From positions 558,001-622,000 of the forward strand of contig OX637626.1 in the NCBI GenBank assembly GCA_951802195.1: DNA of 64,000 nt. The letters are read 5' to 3'. This DNA comes from Tausonia pullulans (Eukaryota > Basidiomycota > Tremellomycetes > Cystofilobasidiales > Mrakiaceae). A model generated the notes under the pieces. The model saw only the letters and a list, made by a program, of their open reading frames with translations. It was not told the DNA's origin and did not search any database. The translations under genes and the position numbers were made by a program. Shown here one piece after another: positions 34,851 to 45,697 of the stretch; the stretch's first letter is position 1, and each line of letters starts with the position of its first letter.

Positions 34851-37800
34851 TTGGGATGGAAGAGGTCTGCGTATCGCGAAGAGTGTCAATTGGGTCGGCA
34901 GAAGAGAGGGAGATGGGCAGCGAGGGAAGGAGGGGTGGGTGGCGGTTCCTGAGCACGTTGGAGTTACTCGCTCGCGATCGTGCCCGCCCCTCGTCCTGCT
35001 CTGTCTCTCCGCAAGTGACCGACGGCCACGCGCGAGGACGACGCACCTGCTCGTTTCGTCCGGCAGCGGCGGCAGCGCTAGCGCGGTGGGGCGGCTGATG
35101 GGGCAGCAGCAGAGCAAGGGGTTGGGCTTCAGCAAAAAGGCTCGTCGTCTGGGGGACGGCTCCTGCGCAAGCACGACTGGGGTGGGAAGGGGAGCAGGGG
35201 CCAGGAGAGGCGGCTCCCTCGTTCGTGGTATTCGCGTCGCTCATTCGTGGGTAAGTTCGAGTTCGTACTCGCCCGAATGGGGGACCCTCGCCCGCTTTCG
35301 CTTGCCCCTCTCTGGGTCCTTCGCTCCTTCGCCGCATTGCCCTCGCCGCTAGCCCCTCTCTTCCAAAGCGGGCCAAGACCCAGAATTCCCTCGAGCGAGT
35401 GCTAGTGCTCACCTCAGGCTCCTTGGGTGCTTCGAGAGCCTGGTGAGGAGGGAAGAGAGACGACGAGAGACGCAGTGCAAGATTCAGGTCAGCAGCCTGT
35501 GATCGCGAAAGGCCCGCTGCCTCCTTCCCCGTCGGTGCCGGTCTGAAGTCGTCGATGGCGCCACACCTCTTCCTCCTTCTTCCAGACCACCGCCAGGAAG
35601 AGAAACTCCACGCAGTCCAAGGTAATGAAACGCAAGCCAGGCTCGACCCACAGCAAGGCAACTCACGAGAAGAGCGAGCGGGAGATGAGGAACGATGGGA
35701 CAGGCGGGCGGGTAGTCGGGGTTGAGCGGACGCGGGGGAGGTCGGACCAAGGATGGGCGGGCGTCCTGGACGTGTCGCGAGTCGGCCGGGGAAAGGGGAG
35801 GGGGGTTGGATACGAAGTGCTCTCTATGTTCGGGGTTGCGAGCTGGTGTGGTGCTGACTAGCGTAGGCGAAAGGGAGAGAATAGAGAGATAGAGAGGATG
35901 ACGGAGGCGGAAGGACGTCGGCGGCAGGTGGGCGGCGATGACGACTCGGGGCTGGCCTGGGCTAAGGAGCGACGGCGAGGCAGCTCAAAGATGGTGAGGA
36001 GAGGAGGGCGGAGGGGCTAGTTGATGGAGGACGAAGAGACCGATACGGAGGGCGGGAGAGAGAAGAGAAGTGGCCGACGGAGGGAAAGCTGTCTCTCTTC
36101 TGATGTGAGCGAGGAGAGGCGTGGATGGGTGCGGCGAGCCAAGTCGTGCCTCCCCGCGTCTCGCTCAGCCCAGCACTGGTCTGCCAGCCGCATTTGAAGC
36201 CGTCAGCAGCAGGCAGCTGATAGTCTCTCATCGCCACGTCTGCTTCCGAAAAAAGACTTTTCCCAGAATCCCGGAAGACGTCACTTGGCTTGGGTCGAGC
36301 CTTCCTTTCGGTTGATTTCTGTCCTCCATCTCTCCTCCATTATCTGCTGACTCGATAAAACCTGCCCTGTGTCCACACACACGAGTCCCGAGCTCACGCT
36401 CTGGCCTGCTGGCTGTCAGAACGTCGCTCATCTCGCTTCGGATGGCCCCACGTTCGCAGACGCTGGGACACCTCTCGTTCTCTCTGTGCTGCATGCTATC
36501 CGTCAAACGGTACGAAGGCGGCAGAAAGGTCAAGAACGCTTGCGCAAGGACGAGACCCGGGGATGGGACCGAGAGCGAGGGGCTGAGGAGGCATGGCCAC
36601 GCAATCGAGCGACGACGCTTGGGTGGCGCATGCCTTCATGTGTCTCATCGTCAGGAGGTGATGCGGAACCACACTCAAGCTCGCTGCTCGCTGCGCAAGG
36701 ACAACGAGTGCCGGGCCCTCCAGGTGGCCACCGGCTGCGGGGGCTATGGAATGCTCGACCCTGGATCATGCAGGATGGCAAGCTCGAGCGATCGAGGCGC
36801 CTCCGCGGAATGGACCGGATCTTAGAGGAGCCCTCGTTGGAGAAGGAGAGATCCGGAGAGGGGGGGGTTATACGAGTCGAGATCGCGGAAACGCCTGCAC
36901 GGCCGCTGGACTCGTCGACGAACTGCAGATGGAGGATGGAGATGGGCGGGCCTCTTCTTTGTCGGCCTCCGGTCTCGGCTCGGGCCGGTGCCGTCTTTAG
37001 TTAGAGTGGCCAATGCCAGCTGGCGACGGTGGTGCGGACCTCCGGGGTCGTCGTGGTGCGGGGCCAGAGATGTGAGAAAGGACGGGCGAGGCGAGAGCAC
37101 GGCGGACTCCGCGGCGCGCCTGCCGCGAGCGCGCGCATGCAGACAGCGCGACCCGCCGGCGAGCCTCCCCCTCCCCCACGTCCTTTCACCTCTGCCCGCC
37201 ATCCGTCCTCTCGCTTGCTCTCATTCTCTCCGGCCCGCTCTTCGCTCTCTCGCTGCCCGGATCCCCTTGTAGGACTGCCGCTGTCTCCTGTGCTTTAGCT
37301 GTAAAGCATCGCTCCCATACTGTCAGTCCCCGCCCTCTCGCTCGCCGCCTTCTAGCGCGCTCGGCCTTTCTCCGGCTAGCAGCATGCTAACGTGCGAGCG
37401 TGCCTCGTCCTCAGCCCCGATTCCTCCTCCACCGACCTTCCCTCTCTCCTCGTCCTCCTTCCTTCTCTCCCCCCCGCCCTCAGTGCCCGATCTCGGCCAC
37501 GCTTCTGTGTAGCCCACTTTTCCGTGAGTCGCCATTTCCACGTCGACGGCCACGACGGGCGAGAACGACACGACACGGGCGGCCGGTCGGGCGGCACGCG
37601 CCCGTGCTTGTGCTTCCTTGGGCTCTCGCCTCGCTCTTTCTTGTCTCGCCTGCTCGCCCTTCATCTTGCCTTGGTCATCTTCGCTCTCGCCCTCGAGCTT
37701 TCTCTCTCAGACCCCTCTCCTTGGCCAGACTCCCTTGCCAGCAAACTGGCTTACTCCGCTTCGACCACGACTGACACTCGCCGTCTCTCCTCTCGCTCGC

Positions 37801-37905
37801 TCGCGATCGTCCACCCACCCTCTTTCACCTCCTCCGTCGTGCTCCTTGTCGCTCTTCCCCTCCTTGTCGCACATGGACTGTCGCCCTCTCAGGCCCGTAG
37901 CAATT
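34851..37905. other. Three-kilobase stretch without a convincing gene
   Basis: This lies between two divergent genes whose products are both long and low-complexity. An open frame of 326 codons on the minus strand (34681-35661) overlaps the first exon of the Ser/Pro-rich gene in another frame. Its part from an ATG near 35256 (MSDANTTNEGAASPGPCSP) to a GT donor after GRNEQ (about 35052) could be a leader exon. On the + strand an ORF at 36369-37004 looks like a shadow. The part from about 37150 to 37870 is strongly C/T-rich on the + strand and ends in CCCTCTCAG just before the Puf start, so it is probably a leader with an intron. Remaining sequence shows nothing I can name. Confidence 0.45.
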
Positions 37906-40900
37906 ATGGCCGCTGCCACCACCACAACCCCTTCCTCCCCTACGGGCGCCAACGCTCCCACCGCCGCTAAGGGCTCGGCCGACTTTCTCGACCTTGCGGA
38001 CTCCGTGAGTCTGGCCTGGTCCCCCCCCCCCCCCCCCGAACCCCCCGTTCCCTCCCTTCCTCCTTTCCTCCCACTTCACCCGCCTCTGCTTCGTCACCTC
38101 TCGTGTCGCCATGCGAGGGATTGAGCGGTCGCTCAGCCCCCGCCCCCCTCGTTTTTCTCAATCTCTCTCTTTCACCGCCGGCTGAAGCGTGTGCCGGACC
38201 CGTGCGCTGACTTTGCGTTCACCACTGTTCCCCTCCCCTCACCTCTCCTCGCGCTCATTCGCTCATCCGCCCCTCGGCCCGTCTGTCCGCCTGGCATTCT
38301 GCCCTCCAGGCGTCCCAGAAGGCTTCCAACCAGGCCGAGATTAACGCTGTGCGTGTCGCTCGTGCTCTTGCGAATCTTCATCACCAGCCTGATTTGTTTT
38401 CTGTCTCTAGCGTATCGAGCAGAAGCGGCTCGAGCACGAGCGCCAGCGCGCCGCCCAGCGCGCGCTCTTTGAGGCCCAGATGCGTGCCCTCGAAGAGGAG
38501 CAGCTCCGTGAGGAGACTGCCCTCCTGAAGGGTGTCGCTTCGTCCTCCCTGCTCCCGGCCGGCGGCCACGGCGGAGCGACGACTGCGCCCAACTCACCCC
38601 CTCAGCAGGCCGGAGTCGTCGCGCCCGAGTCGACTCAGTCAGCTTCCTCCCGAGGAGCGCCCTCGGCCGCCCCTGGGTCGGGCTACAAGTCGATGCCCGC
38701 CTCGCGCAGGCCCTCGGCAGGCTCCAAGGACGACCTGAGCTACCACCTCTCCAAGCTCTCGATGGCGTCTGCCTCGGGTAACGCCGCTCTGGGCGGTGGG
38801 GGAGCCACCCGCCCTGGCTCGGCGGCCCTCGGCTCGGGCCCCGCCAACGGCGGTGGACTTGGTGGTTACTCGGGCAAGTTTGTCTTTGATGACGAGCCCT
38901 CGACTGGAGGTGCGTTGTCGTGGTAGTCGCTCCTTTTTCTTTTTTTTTCTTGCACGATTGTGGCGGGTGTGCTACCCCTCGTGTCTGATGGGAGTTCAAC
39001 CCTTTTACTGACCATCTCATCTCATCCATCAGGGTCCGGCGCCGCCTCCGAGTGGCCCCAGTTCACCGGAGCCTCCACTCTCAGCAGCGGTCGCTCCCCG
39101 CTCCAGCAGTCCGCCTCCGGCGCACTCGAGACCCAGACGGTACCCCTCACCGGTCGCTCCCCAACCGCGACGCTCGCTCTCTCCCCTCGCGCTTCGAGCG
39201 GCGTTCCCGGGCTCGATGACGTGACGTCCGTCGGCGCTGGCGCGCTCGCTTCGCTCTCATCTCGATCTGTTCCTGGAACGCCTCAGGCAGGCTTCGGAGC
39301 CTCCCTGGGTTCTGGCGGAGGCGCAGGCAACGGCTCCGCCACCTCCAACGGCGGCAGCAGTGCCAACGGAGCCGGAGGAGGTCGTTCCTCTCTCGGAGGA
39401 GGGTTCAAGTCCGCTCTGGGTTCCCCCGGGCACGAGCTCGGACAGGGGGGAGGCACTCCTGGAGGAGGGACCGGTGAGGCCCAGCGGGGGTTCTCTAACC
39501 CGGATCTGAGCAAGGCGTTTGGAAGGGCCATGGGCAACTTCCAGAAGGGGGACGACTTCGGACCCCTTCAGGACGACGTGAGTTGAAGCGATCGGAGAGG
39601 CTTTTGAACTTTTTTGCTAATGGCTGGCTGGTCACATCAGTTCGGCGTCGTCGACCCCAACGTTTACCAGTCTATCGGCCTTGGTGGATCCACCCGCTTC
39701 AGCCAGTACGGCGCCTTCTCCCCCGCGACCGACTTTGCCAGCAGCGCCGGCGGCGGACGTGGCTTTGACAAGATCGACGGCCTTGGTGGTGTGAAGCTCA
39801 AGCGCGCCGACCTAGACCGCGAGGCTGAATGTGAGTTCTGGTCTCCTCTGGCTCGCTAATGAAATGACTACAGCCGCTGACGATGGAACTTCAGTCAACC
39901 GCTTCGCCGGTACCCGGGTCGAGGATCTCCAGGGCGAGATTCTCCCGCTCTGCAAGGACCAGCACGGTTGCCGCTACCTCCAAAAGAAGCTCGAAGAGGG
40001 TGTCCCCGAGCACCGGGACATGATCTTCCGCGAGACGTACGGCCATTTCGCCGACCTCATGACGGACCCCTTTGGCAACTACCTCTGCCAGAAGCTCCTC
40101 GAGTTTTCGACCGACGAGCAGCGCAACGCCATCTGCGAGTCCGTCGCGGGTGACTTGGTCTCGATCTCTCTCAACATGCACGGAACCAGGGCTGTCCAGA
40201 AAATGATTGACTTCCTCTCGACGCCCCGCCAGGTGAGCGCCTCCCACGCTTTTCAATGTATGTTGGAAGTCCCATCTGACTTGCTCTCGTCTCTCCAGAT
40301 CCACTCGATCATCATCGCCCTCTCGGCCAACGTTGTCCCGCTCATCAAGGACCTCAATGGCAACCACGTGATTCAGAAGTGCTTGAACCGGCTCGTTCCG
40401 GAGGACAACCAATTCATCTATAACGCCGTCGCCGCCCACTGCGTTGAGGTCGCCACCCATCGGCACGGATGCTGTGTTCTCCAGCGGTGCATCGACCATG
40501 CAGCAGACTCGCAGCGCGTCCAGCTCGTCACGGAGATCACCTACCACGGGCTGACGCTCGTTCAGGACCCGTTCGGCAACTACGTTGTCGTGAGTGGCTA
40601 TCGTTCCTGAACTCTGGAATCTTTACATGACTCACTCATGCCTGCTCTCCTCCCCTCCCCCTCCCCTCCCCCTCCCCTCCCCCTCAGCAATACGTCCTCG
40701 ACCTCAACGACAACCGGTTCAGCGACGCTGTCACCCGCCAGTTCATCGGCAACGTCTGCGCCCTCTCGGTTCAAAAATTCTCGTCCAATGTCATCGAGAA
40801 GTGCATCCGAGTCGCCGAGCCTGAGACGCGCAAGATCCTCATCGCCGAGCTCCTCAACCGGAACCGACTCGAGAAACTCCTCCGGGACTCGTTCGCCAAC

Positions 40901-41548
40901 TACGTCGTCCAGACGGCGCTCGACTATGCCGAACCGGGCCAACGAATGCTTCTCGTCGAGTGCATCCGGCCGATCCTCCCGATGATCCGCAACACGCCTT
41001 ACGGCAAGCGGATTCAGTCCAAGCTCCAACGGGAGCACATGGAGCAGCATCACCACTACGGCGGAGGCAACGGCAACGGTAACGGTGGGCAAGGCGGCAA
41101 CGCCGGTGGTCTCAGCAACGGTGGCGTCCTCGGCGGCGTTGGCGGAGGAGGCTACAACCAGCAGCAGGCGCTCATCAACCTCGCTCTCGGAGGTGGTGGT
41201 ATGGGCATGGGCATGGGTGGAGGAGGGACCCACGCCCCGATTCACCCGCATCGCCACATTGGAAACCCGTCGCTTCATCACCCGAGGGCCCTACAGGAGG
41301 CGTATGGCAGCCCTGCGCTCAACTATCAGAACCTCCACCACCAGCACCTCCCGGTCATGGACCACTTTGGCACCGCTCCCGGCGTCGGAGCGTACGGTGG
41401 CCTTGCTGGCGTTGTCTCCCCTGGCGGCCTCGCCGGCTTTGGCCTTGGTGGTGGTGGGGCGGACTACGGCCAGCAACAGCAGGGTGTCGTTGCTCCAGGC
41501 CAGCACCAGCACCAGCAACAAGGCGGCTTCTCTTACGGGGGTCTTTGA
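37906..41548 (+). CDS. PUF4: Pumilio-family RNA-binding protein, Puf4 type
   Basis: Cytoplasmic protein that binds UGUA-containing 3' UTRs and usually represses or destabilises those mRNAs. The N-terminal half is low complexity: MAAATTTTPSSPTGANAPT, a charged coiled coil (RIEQKRLEHERQRAAQRALF) and Gly/Ser-rich stretches. Eight Puf repeats follow: HGCRYLQKKLEEG, FGNYLCQKLLEF, HGTRAVQKMIDF, NGNHVIQKCLNR, HGCCVLQRCIDH, FGNYVVQYVLDL, FSSNVIEKCIRV and FANYVVQTALDY. The block VATHRHGCCVLQRCIDHA in repeat 5 and IRNTPYGKRIQSKLQ after repeat 8 match yeast Puf4 better than Puf3. The C-terminus is rich in Gly, His and Gln, ending QQGGFSYGGL. About 960 residues in eight exons. The start at 37906 has A at -3; an in-frame ATG at 37873 would add 11 residues. 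Confidence 0.93.
38021..38037. repeat. Run of 17 C in intron 1 of the Puf gene
   Basis: Homopolymer just downstream of the intron donor (GTGAGTCTGG at 38006). Two similar runs lie in this part of the window, at 41605-41618 and 45624-45640. Confidence 0.85.
40648..40686. repeat. CCCCT/CCCCCT repeat before an intron acceptor
   Basis: Tandem C4-5T units form the polypyrimidine tract of the last Puf intron and end in CTCAG. The opposite strand carries at least six runs of four or five G separated by single A, a strong G-quadruplex pattern. Confidence 0.85.
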
Positions 41549-42520
41549 GGGACCATGCATATGTCCTCCTAATCTCTCCACTCGAATGTAACTCAATCCT
41601 CCCTCCCCCCCCCCCCCCTGTCTTCCTTTTTTTTCTCCTTCAGGGTGTATAGTCGCTCGCTCGCTAGCTTCGTTCTCTCGCTTCTCTTTGGCATCTCCCC
41701 TTCCACTGTGTCAACTTTCAAAAACGCCTCTGGCCCCACCCCCTTTAGATACCACCCATCTTGTTTGAACACCAGTCGCTTTTTAAGTAACAAAAACCCC
41801 CCCAAAAAAAAGTTCTCTTTAGACTAAGCCGCCTCCTTGTGTTTTTTTTTCTCTCTTCCTTCATCGTTTACTCACATCTTCATCCAAACCCACCCAGTGT
41901 TCGCATCGAGTCTCTCCTCCTTCCCAAAGTTGCTTGTTCGATACGACCTTTTCTCCTCTCTTCCTTTCTCGACGGTAACCGCAGCCAGCAAGTGCTTCTC
42001 GCGGTCGAAATTTGTGCATGAAGCGAAACGCTCGTCTGGCAGATGAGGCGCCGGACGACGGAGCGGTTGGCGCGATGGGGATGCTCCCTCATAGCGTGCT
42101 GGCACATGCAGGTCACCCGGGCGCATGAGCTCGTAAAACCAGCTGCCCAGCTAGCGATCTGGGGGGTTGTGGACGATGCCACGAGGACGCCGCTGCGCGC
42201 GCACCTCGAACGTTTCCTTGCCAACCCAACCCAGGCCGCGCCGCGCGCTGGCCCGCCCCTCTGCGCTTGTCCGTGCCAGCCTGCCCGCCGCGCCGCGCGC
42301 TGAGGCAAGGCGAGGCAAGCCCTCGCGAAGCCGCCGCCTTCTCGTCAAGACTTTCGCCTGCTTTGCCTACTCGTCTCCTCTCGTCCGCCAGCTCCGTCCA
42401 TCCTCAAAAGGTCGAATATCGCCCCTTCCCACCTCCCCCTCTGGTGTCTTCGCACATCACTGACTCAACCACTCGTGGGCCTACTTGCTCCAGCTCGCAC
42501 TTTTAGCCACTTCCTTCAAG
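41549..42520. other. Intergenic region between the Puf gene and RPS29 (972 bp)
   Basis: The left part is the long C/T-rich 3' UTR of the Puf gene, with a run of 14 C (41605-41618), T-rich stretches and an A-rich patch near 41800. The part from 42380 to 42520 is the pyrimidine-rich RPS29 leader, typical of ribosomal protein genes; it contains no ATG between 42430 and 42521. ORFs between 42040 and 42350 are GC-rich and have no recognisable domain. Confidence 0.55.
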
Positions 42521-42584
42521 AGTATGCCCGTTTCTCACCTTCCACCCTCTCGAGCGCCTTACTGACCTCCTACCCTCTTTCTAG
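42521..42584 (+). other. Intron that splits the RPS29 start codon
   Basis: The A of ATG is base 42521, followed by donor GTATGC; the TG is at 42585-42586 after acceptor TTTCTAG. No ATG occurs in the leader between 42430 and 42521, and ribosomal S29 orthologues start M-A/S-H-E-S-V-W, exactly what the split codon gives. Confidence 0.82.
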
Positions 42585-43841
42585 TGTCTCACGAGTCCGT
42601 TTGGTTCAGCCGTCCCCGCAAGTACGGAAAGGGAAGCCGCCAGTGGTAAGCCCATGCTTCTTGGTTCAGCTATTGTGGAGGCGAGGTGGGAAGAGGCGTA
42701 GAAGACGAGGGAGGCGGGGAGGGCTGGGGGGTTCGCGCACGCGTCTGACCGCCGTCAAGGACCTATGCTGACCCTTCTTTTACACTTCCGCTTTCTCAGC
42801 CGCGTCTGCGCTCACCAGGCCGGTCTCATCAGGTACGAATTGCCATCTGACGGAGGTGCAAGAGAGGCCCGAGACATTGGAGAGGAGGGGCGCGCGACCA
42901 GCAGAGCGCGCGGGCTAACCTCTTGCCCTTTTCGCCTTCTCGTCTTCTCTCTCCGCCCTCGCTGTCGCCGTCGCCAACCCCCGCCTCCCCATCGTCATCC
43001 ACTCGGTCAACCAACCCTCGTCGTTCTATGTTTACAGGAAGTACGGCGTAAGTACCATATCCACACCAATTCCCCATCCGCTTCCGGCGGCAAGCGAGTG
43101 CCTCGGCGCTCTTCCCTTGACTGACTTCGCCCTCTCCCTCTCTTTCACTCTCTCTTCAGATGGACATTTGCCGCCAGTGCTTCAGGGAGAAGGCCGCCGC
43201 CATCGGCTTCGAGAAGGTGAGCCATTGCTGTTCTGAAATCACGCATGTACAACCGTCGCGACGACGGGGGCCCCGACGCCTGATGGACGCCTTGCCATGA
43301 CTGGGTGGGCGGCTGGGACACCATGCCTTTGCTTGGATGCCTGGAGATGGCCCTGTGGGAGACGAGAGGAAGCCGACTTCAGCAACGGTGGCGCGGAAGA
43401 AGGGATGGAAGGACGCAGGACGACCGACCTCCGACCGGAAGGGGGGGGAGAGGGGGGTCCCCTTGGAGGAAAAGTCGTAGGAGGGCCAGTGTGCCTTCCT
43501 CGGTCGTTCTTGCGTCTTCATCGGCGCCGCTGTGTGGAGCGCTCGTCGTCCTTGGGCGGCGAAGGAGATGCTTGTCCACGGGAGTGAAACCCCCAGCTCC
43601 TCTCTCGACGACGGCCATGCTGGCGGACGGACGCGCGCGCGTTTGCGTGTGTCTGTGCATCCGTCATCGTCCACTCCTGGGCTCCCCATGGTTCTCAGTC
43701 TCAACAGAGCCCGAGACCATGACCGCCGTCCCCCTCCCCAGCCTGCTGTCGTCCCCGGCCAATCGTTCCATCGTGTCGTGCCCACCTCTTAGGAGACCTC
43801 GATCGCTGACGACGGCCCCTCCTTCTTCCCAGAACAACTAA
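42521..43841 (+). CDS. RPS29: 40S ribosomal protein S29 (uS14)
   Basis: Small-subunit zinc-binding ribosomal protein near the mRNA entry and head region. Six coding exons rebuild exactly 56 residues, the standard length: 42521 (the A of ATG), 42585-42645, 42800-42832, 43038-43047, 43160-43216 and 43833-43841. The protein reads [56 protein letters not shown]. The zinc ligands are CxxC (21, 24) and CxxC (39, 42). All phases join: 1, 2, 2, 0 and 0 nt left over at the successive junctions. The start codon is split by intron 1 (GTATGC donor, 42522-42584), and exon 4 is 10 nt (G AAG TAC GGC). The last intron is long (616 nt, 43217-43832) with branch site CGCTGAC 20 nt before its acceptor and a two-residue last exon. 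The final exon is the least certain part. Confidence 0.93.
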
Positions 43842-44208
43842 ATTGTTCGACTCTTATTCGAAATTGGCTGGCATCGACTCGATATGCATGGCATGCGAGC
43901 TCTTGCCTGTGAAATCCGGGATGAAAGCACGAAAGCAAGAGAAAAGGCCCGTTGGACTCACGACCGTGGCCGTCCTTTGCCGTTATCCTCCTCTGGCGTG
44001 CAAGAGACACGACCCGCTCTCTGAGTGTGTCGCAGCTGTCCAAGGAAAGAGAGAGTACTGAGATGCTCGACGTCGATCTGGATCACATGGAGAGAGAGGC
44101 ATCCATTCATCTATGGGGAGACACGAGATTTCTCCCGCTTCGCCCTCGCTCGTATGGCCCTCTCGAACCTGAGCAACTCGCTCATATATTAGCAAGCACG
44201 ATCTCATT
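43842..44208. other. Convergent 3' region (367 bp)
   Basis: 3' UTRs of RPS29 (+) and of the alpha/beta hydrolase (-). An A/T-rich patch (CATATATTA, about 44183-44191) lies near the hydrolase end and could serve 3' processing. No gene was seen. Confidence 0.5.
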
Positions 44209-45289
44209 TTAGATGCCAGCCCTGTCCATCCATCGCTCGAGCTCCTGGAAAGACAAGAGAAAGACGGGCGCGTGTGTGTGATCAGCTGCGGGTGCCCCCT
44301 CGTCCCCCCTTTCTCTTCTGCTCCCCTTCGGCCGTTCACTTCTATGGCGACTCACGTTCCTGGCAGCGTTGCTTCCCGCCCCATCGACTTGGTCAACCCG
44401 GAGCATCTCGAGCCTCCCACCCGTCTCCTGGCCCAGCCGACTCGCCTGGAATGCTCTCTCCCCAGCGTCCCCCTCGACCATCACGCCGACAGGGAATCTC
44501 GGCTCAAAGTCAAACTCGGTGAGCGGCGTCGGGAGAAGCCCCCGGGGCACGCTCTCGTTCGACGTCGGGGGCGAGAGAAGGAAGAGCGCCGAGCACGGGT
44601 GGGAGGAGATGTAAGCCTGGGCGATGAGGCATGTCGAGGACCGGGCGAGGAGGACGGGCGGGAACGGGTTGAACCCGGAGAGTCGGACTTGCTGCGAGAG
44701 CTCTGGGAGGGCAGATCGAGGTCAACGATGTCTGTCTATCAGTCGAGAGGAAAGCGGCACCACCCACGAGTAGTGAAGTGTTCCATCAGCTCCTCGGACG
44801 TCGCGACGGGCGTCTCGGGCGGCCGAATGTCGACCTCGATGCATGTGTAGCCCTTGGAGGCGAGCATGCTGCTCCAGTCAGTCCAGTCCTGGCTAGCGGT
44901 CGATGTGTCCCACTCGGTCGCTGAGAGAAAGACGAGGGGCGTGGGGACCTCGCGAGGGGCCTAGAGCAGGCATAGAGAGACGAGGGCGGAGGAGGCCGTC
45001 AAAAGGGTCTGTCGGGAGGGCATGGCGAGGACAGCAGGTGCTGAAAGACAGCTTACAAGAGGCGACGGCTGCCGGACAAGGAAGCGCTTGACTGAAGATG
45101 ACGAGTGCCGGGAAAGGGATGAAGAGGTGAAGAGCCCAAAGGAGCTGAGGACTGAAGCACAATGGGGGCGACGTCATCAGCGAGAGAAATGAAGGGGGAG
45201 CGAGAGTGAGGCGAGTGATTGAAATGCACCAACGTACCCATGGGCTTGAAGGCCGTTTTAAAGCTCCGGGAGAGCGGGAAGGAGAACAT
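44209..45289 (-). CDS. Mitochondrial alpha/beta-hydrolase-like protein
   Basis: Probably an alpha/beta-fold hydrolase or non-catalytic relative imported into mitochondria. Exons 1 and 2 give MFSFPLSRSFKTAFKPM then VLSSFGLFTSSSLSRHSSSS and VKRFLVRQPSPL, a long basic, Ser-rich, acid-free presequence. Exon 3 has TPLVFLSATEWDTSTASQDW, then MLASKGYTCIEVDIRPPE, the strand-helix-strand start of the fold. Exon 4 has LSGFNPFPPVLLARSSTCLI and AQAYISSHPCSALFLLSPP, the nucleophile-elbow place, then FPVGVMVEGDAGERAFQASR. The last exon encodes ELERWMDRAGI. All phases join. The elbow reads LARSSTCLIA and lacks the usual GxSxG, so activity is doubtful. About 240 residues. The start at 45289 is divergent from the Red1-like gene. 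Confidence 0.78.
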
Positions 45290-45697
45290 GACTGGCTCAG
45301 AAAGTGAAGAGGGGAATGCGGTTGGAGTTGAGACGAGACAGAGATCGTCCGGAGGAGAGCGAGAGCGAGGAGCTTCGTCGTTTTACGTTAACGACCGAGC
45401 ATCCGGGTCTCATGTTCTGACTGAGGTGGTACTTCAGAAAATCTATTATCAGAAGAAACAGCTTCCGTTGATGAGAGTGTCTTTTCTGCATCTCTGATTA
45501 ATGACATAGCCGTGCAGTGAATGTAAGAGCAAGCTGCTACAGGTCTTCCGCCCCCTTGTTCCAGGGGGGAGGGGCTGGTCGTTGTTCTCCCGTCCAACCA
45601 CCACCACCACCATTCCTCACCCTCCCCCCCCCCCCCCCCCTCTCCACCTTCCCCCCTCTCTTTTTTTCCATCCAAGCTGGCCTTAATATTCTCTACC
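45290..45697. promoter_or_regulatory. Divergent promoter region (408 bp) with a 17-C run
   Basis: Between the hydrolase (-) and the Red1-like gene (+). It contains CCACCACCACCA and a run of 17 C (45624-45640) shortly before the + start codon. Confidence 0.5.

Noticed and set aside
36369-37004. 211-codon + ORF starting MSTHTSPEL
   Set aside because: Its composition is that of a random GC-rich frame, it overlaps equally long frames on both strands and shows no domain or splice pattern.
43156-43841. Long ORFs (up to 209 codons) over the last RPS29 intron
   Set aside because: They are open frames inside a spliced intron, present on both strands, with no known domain.
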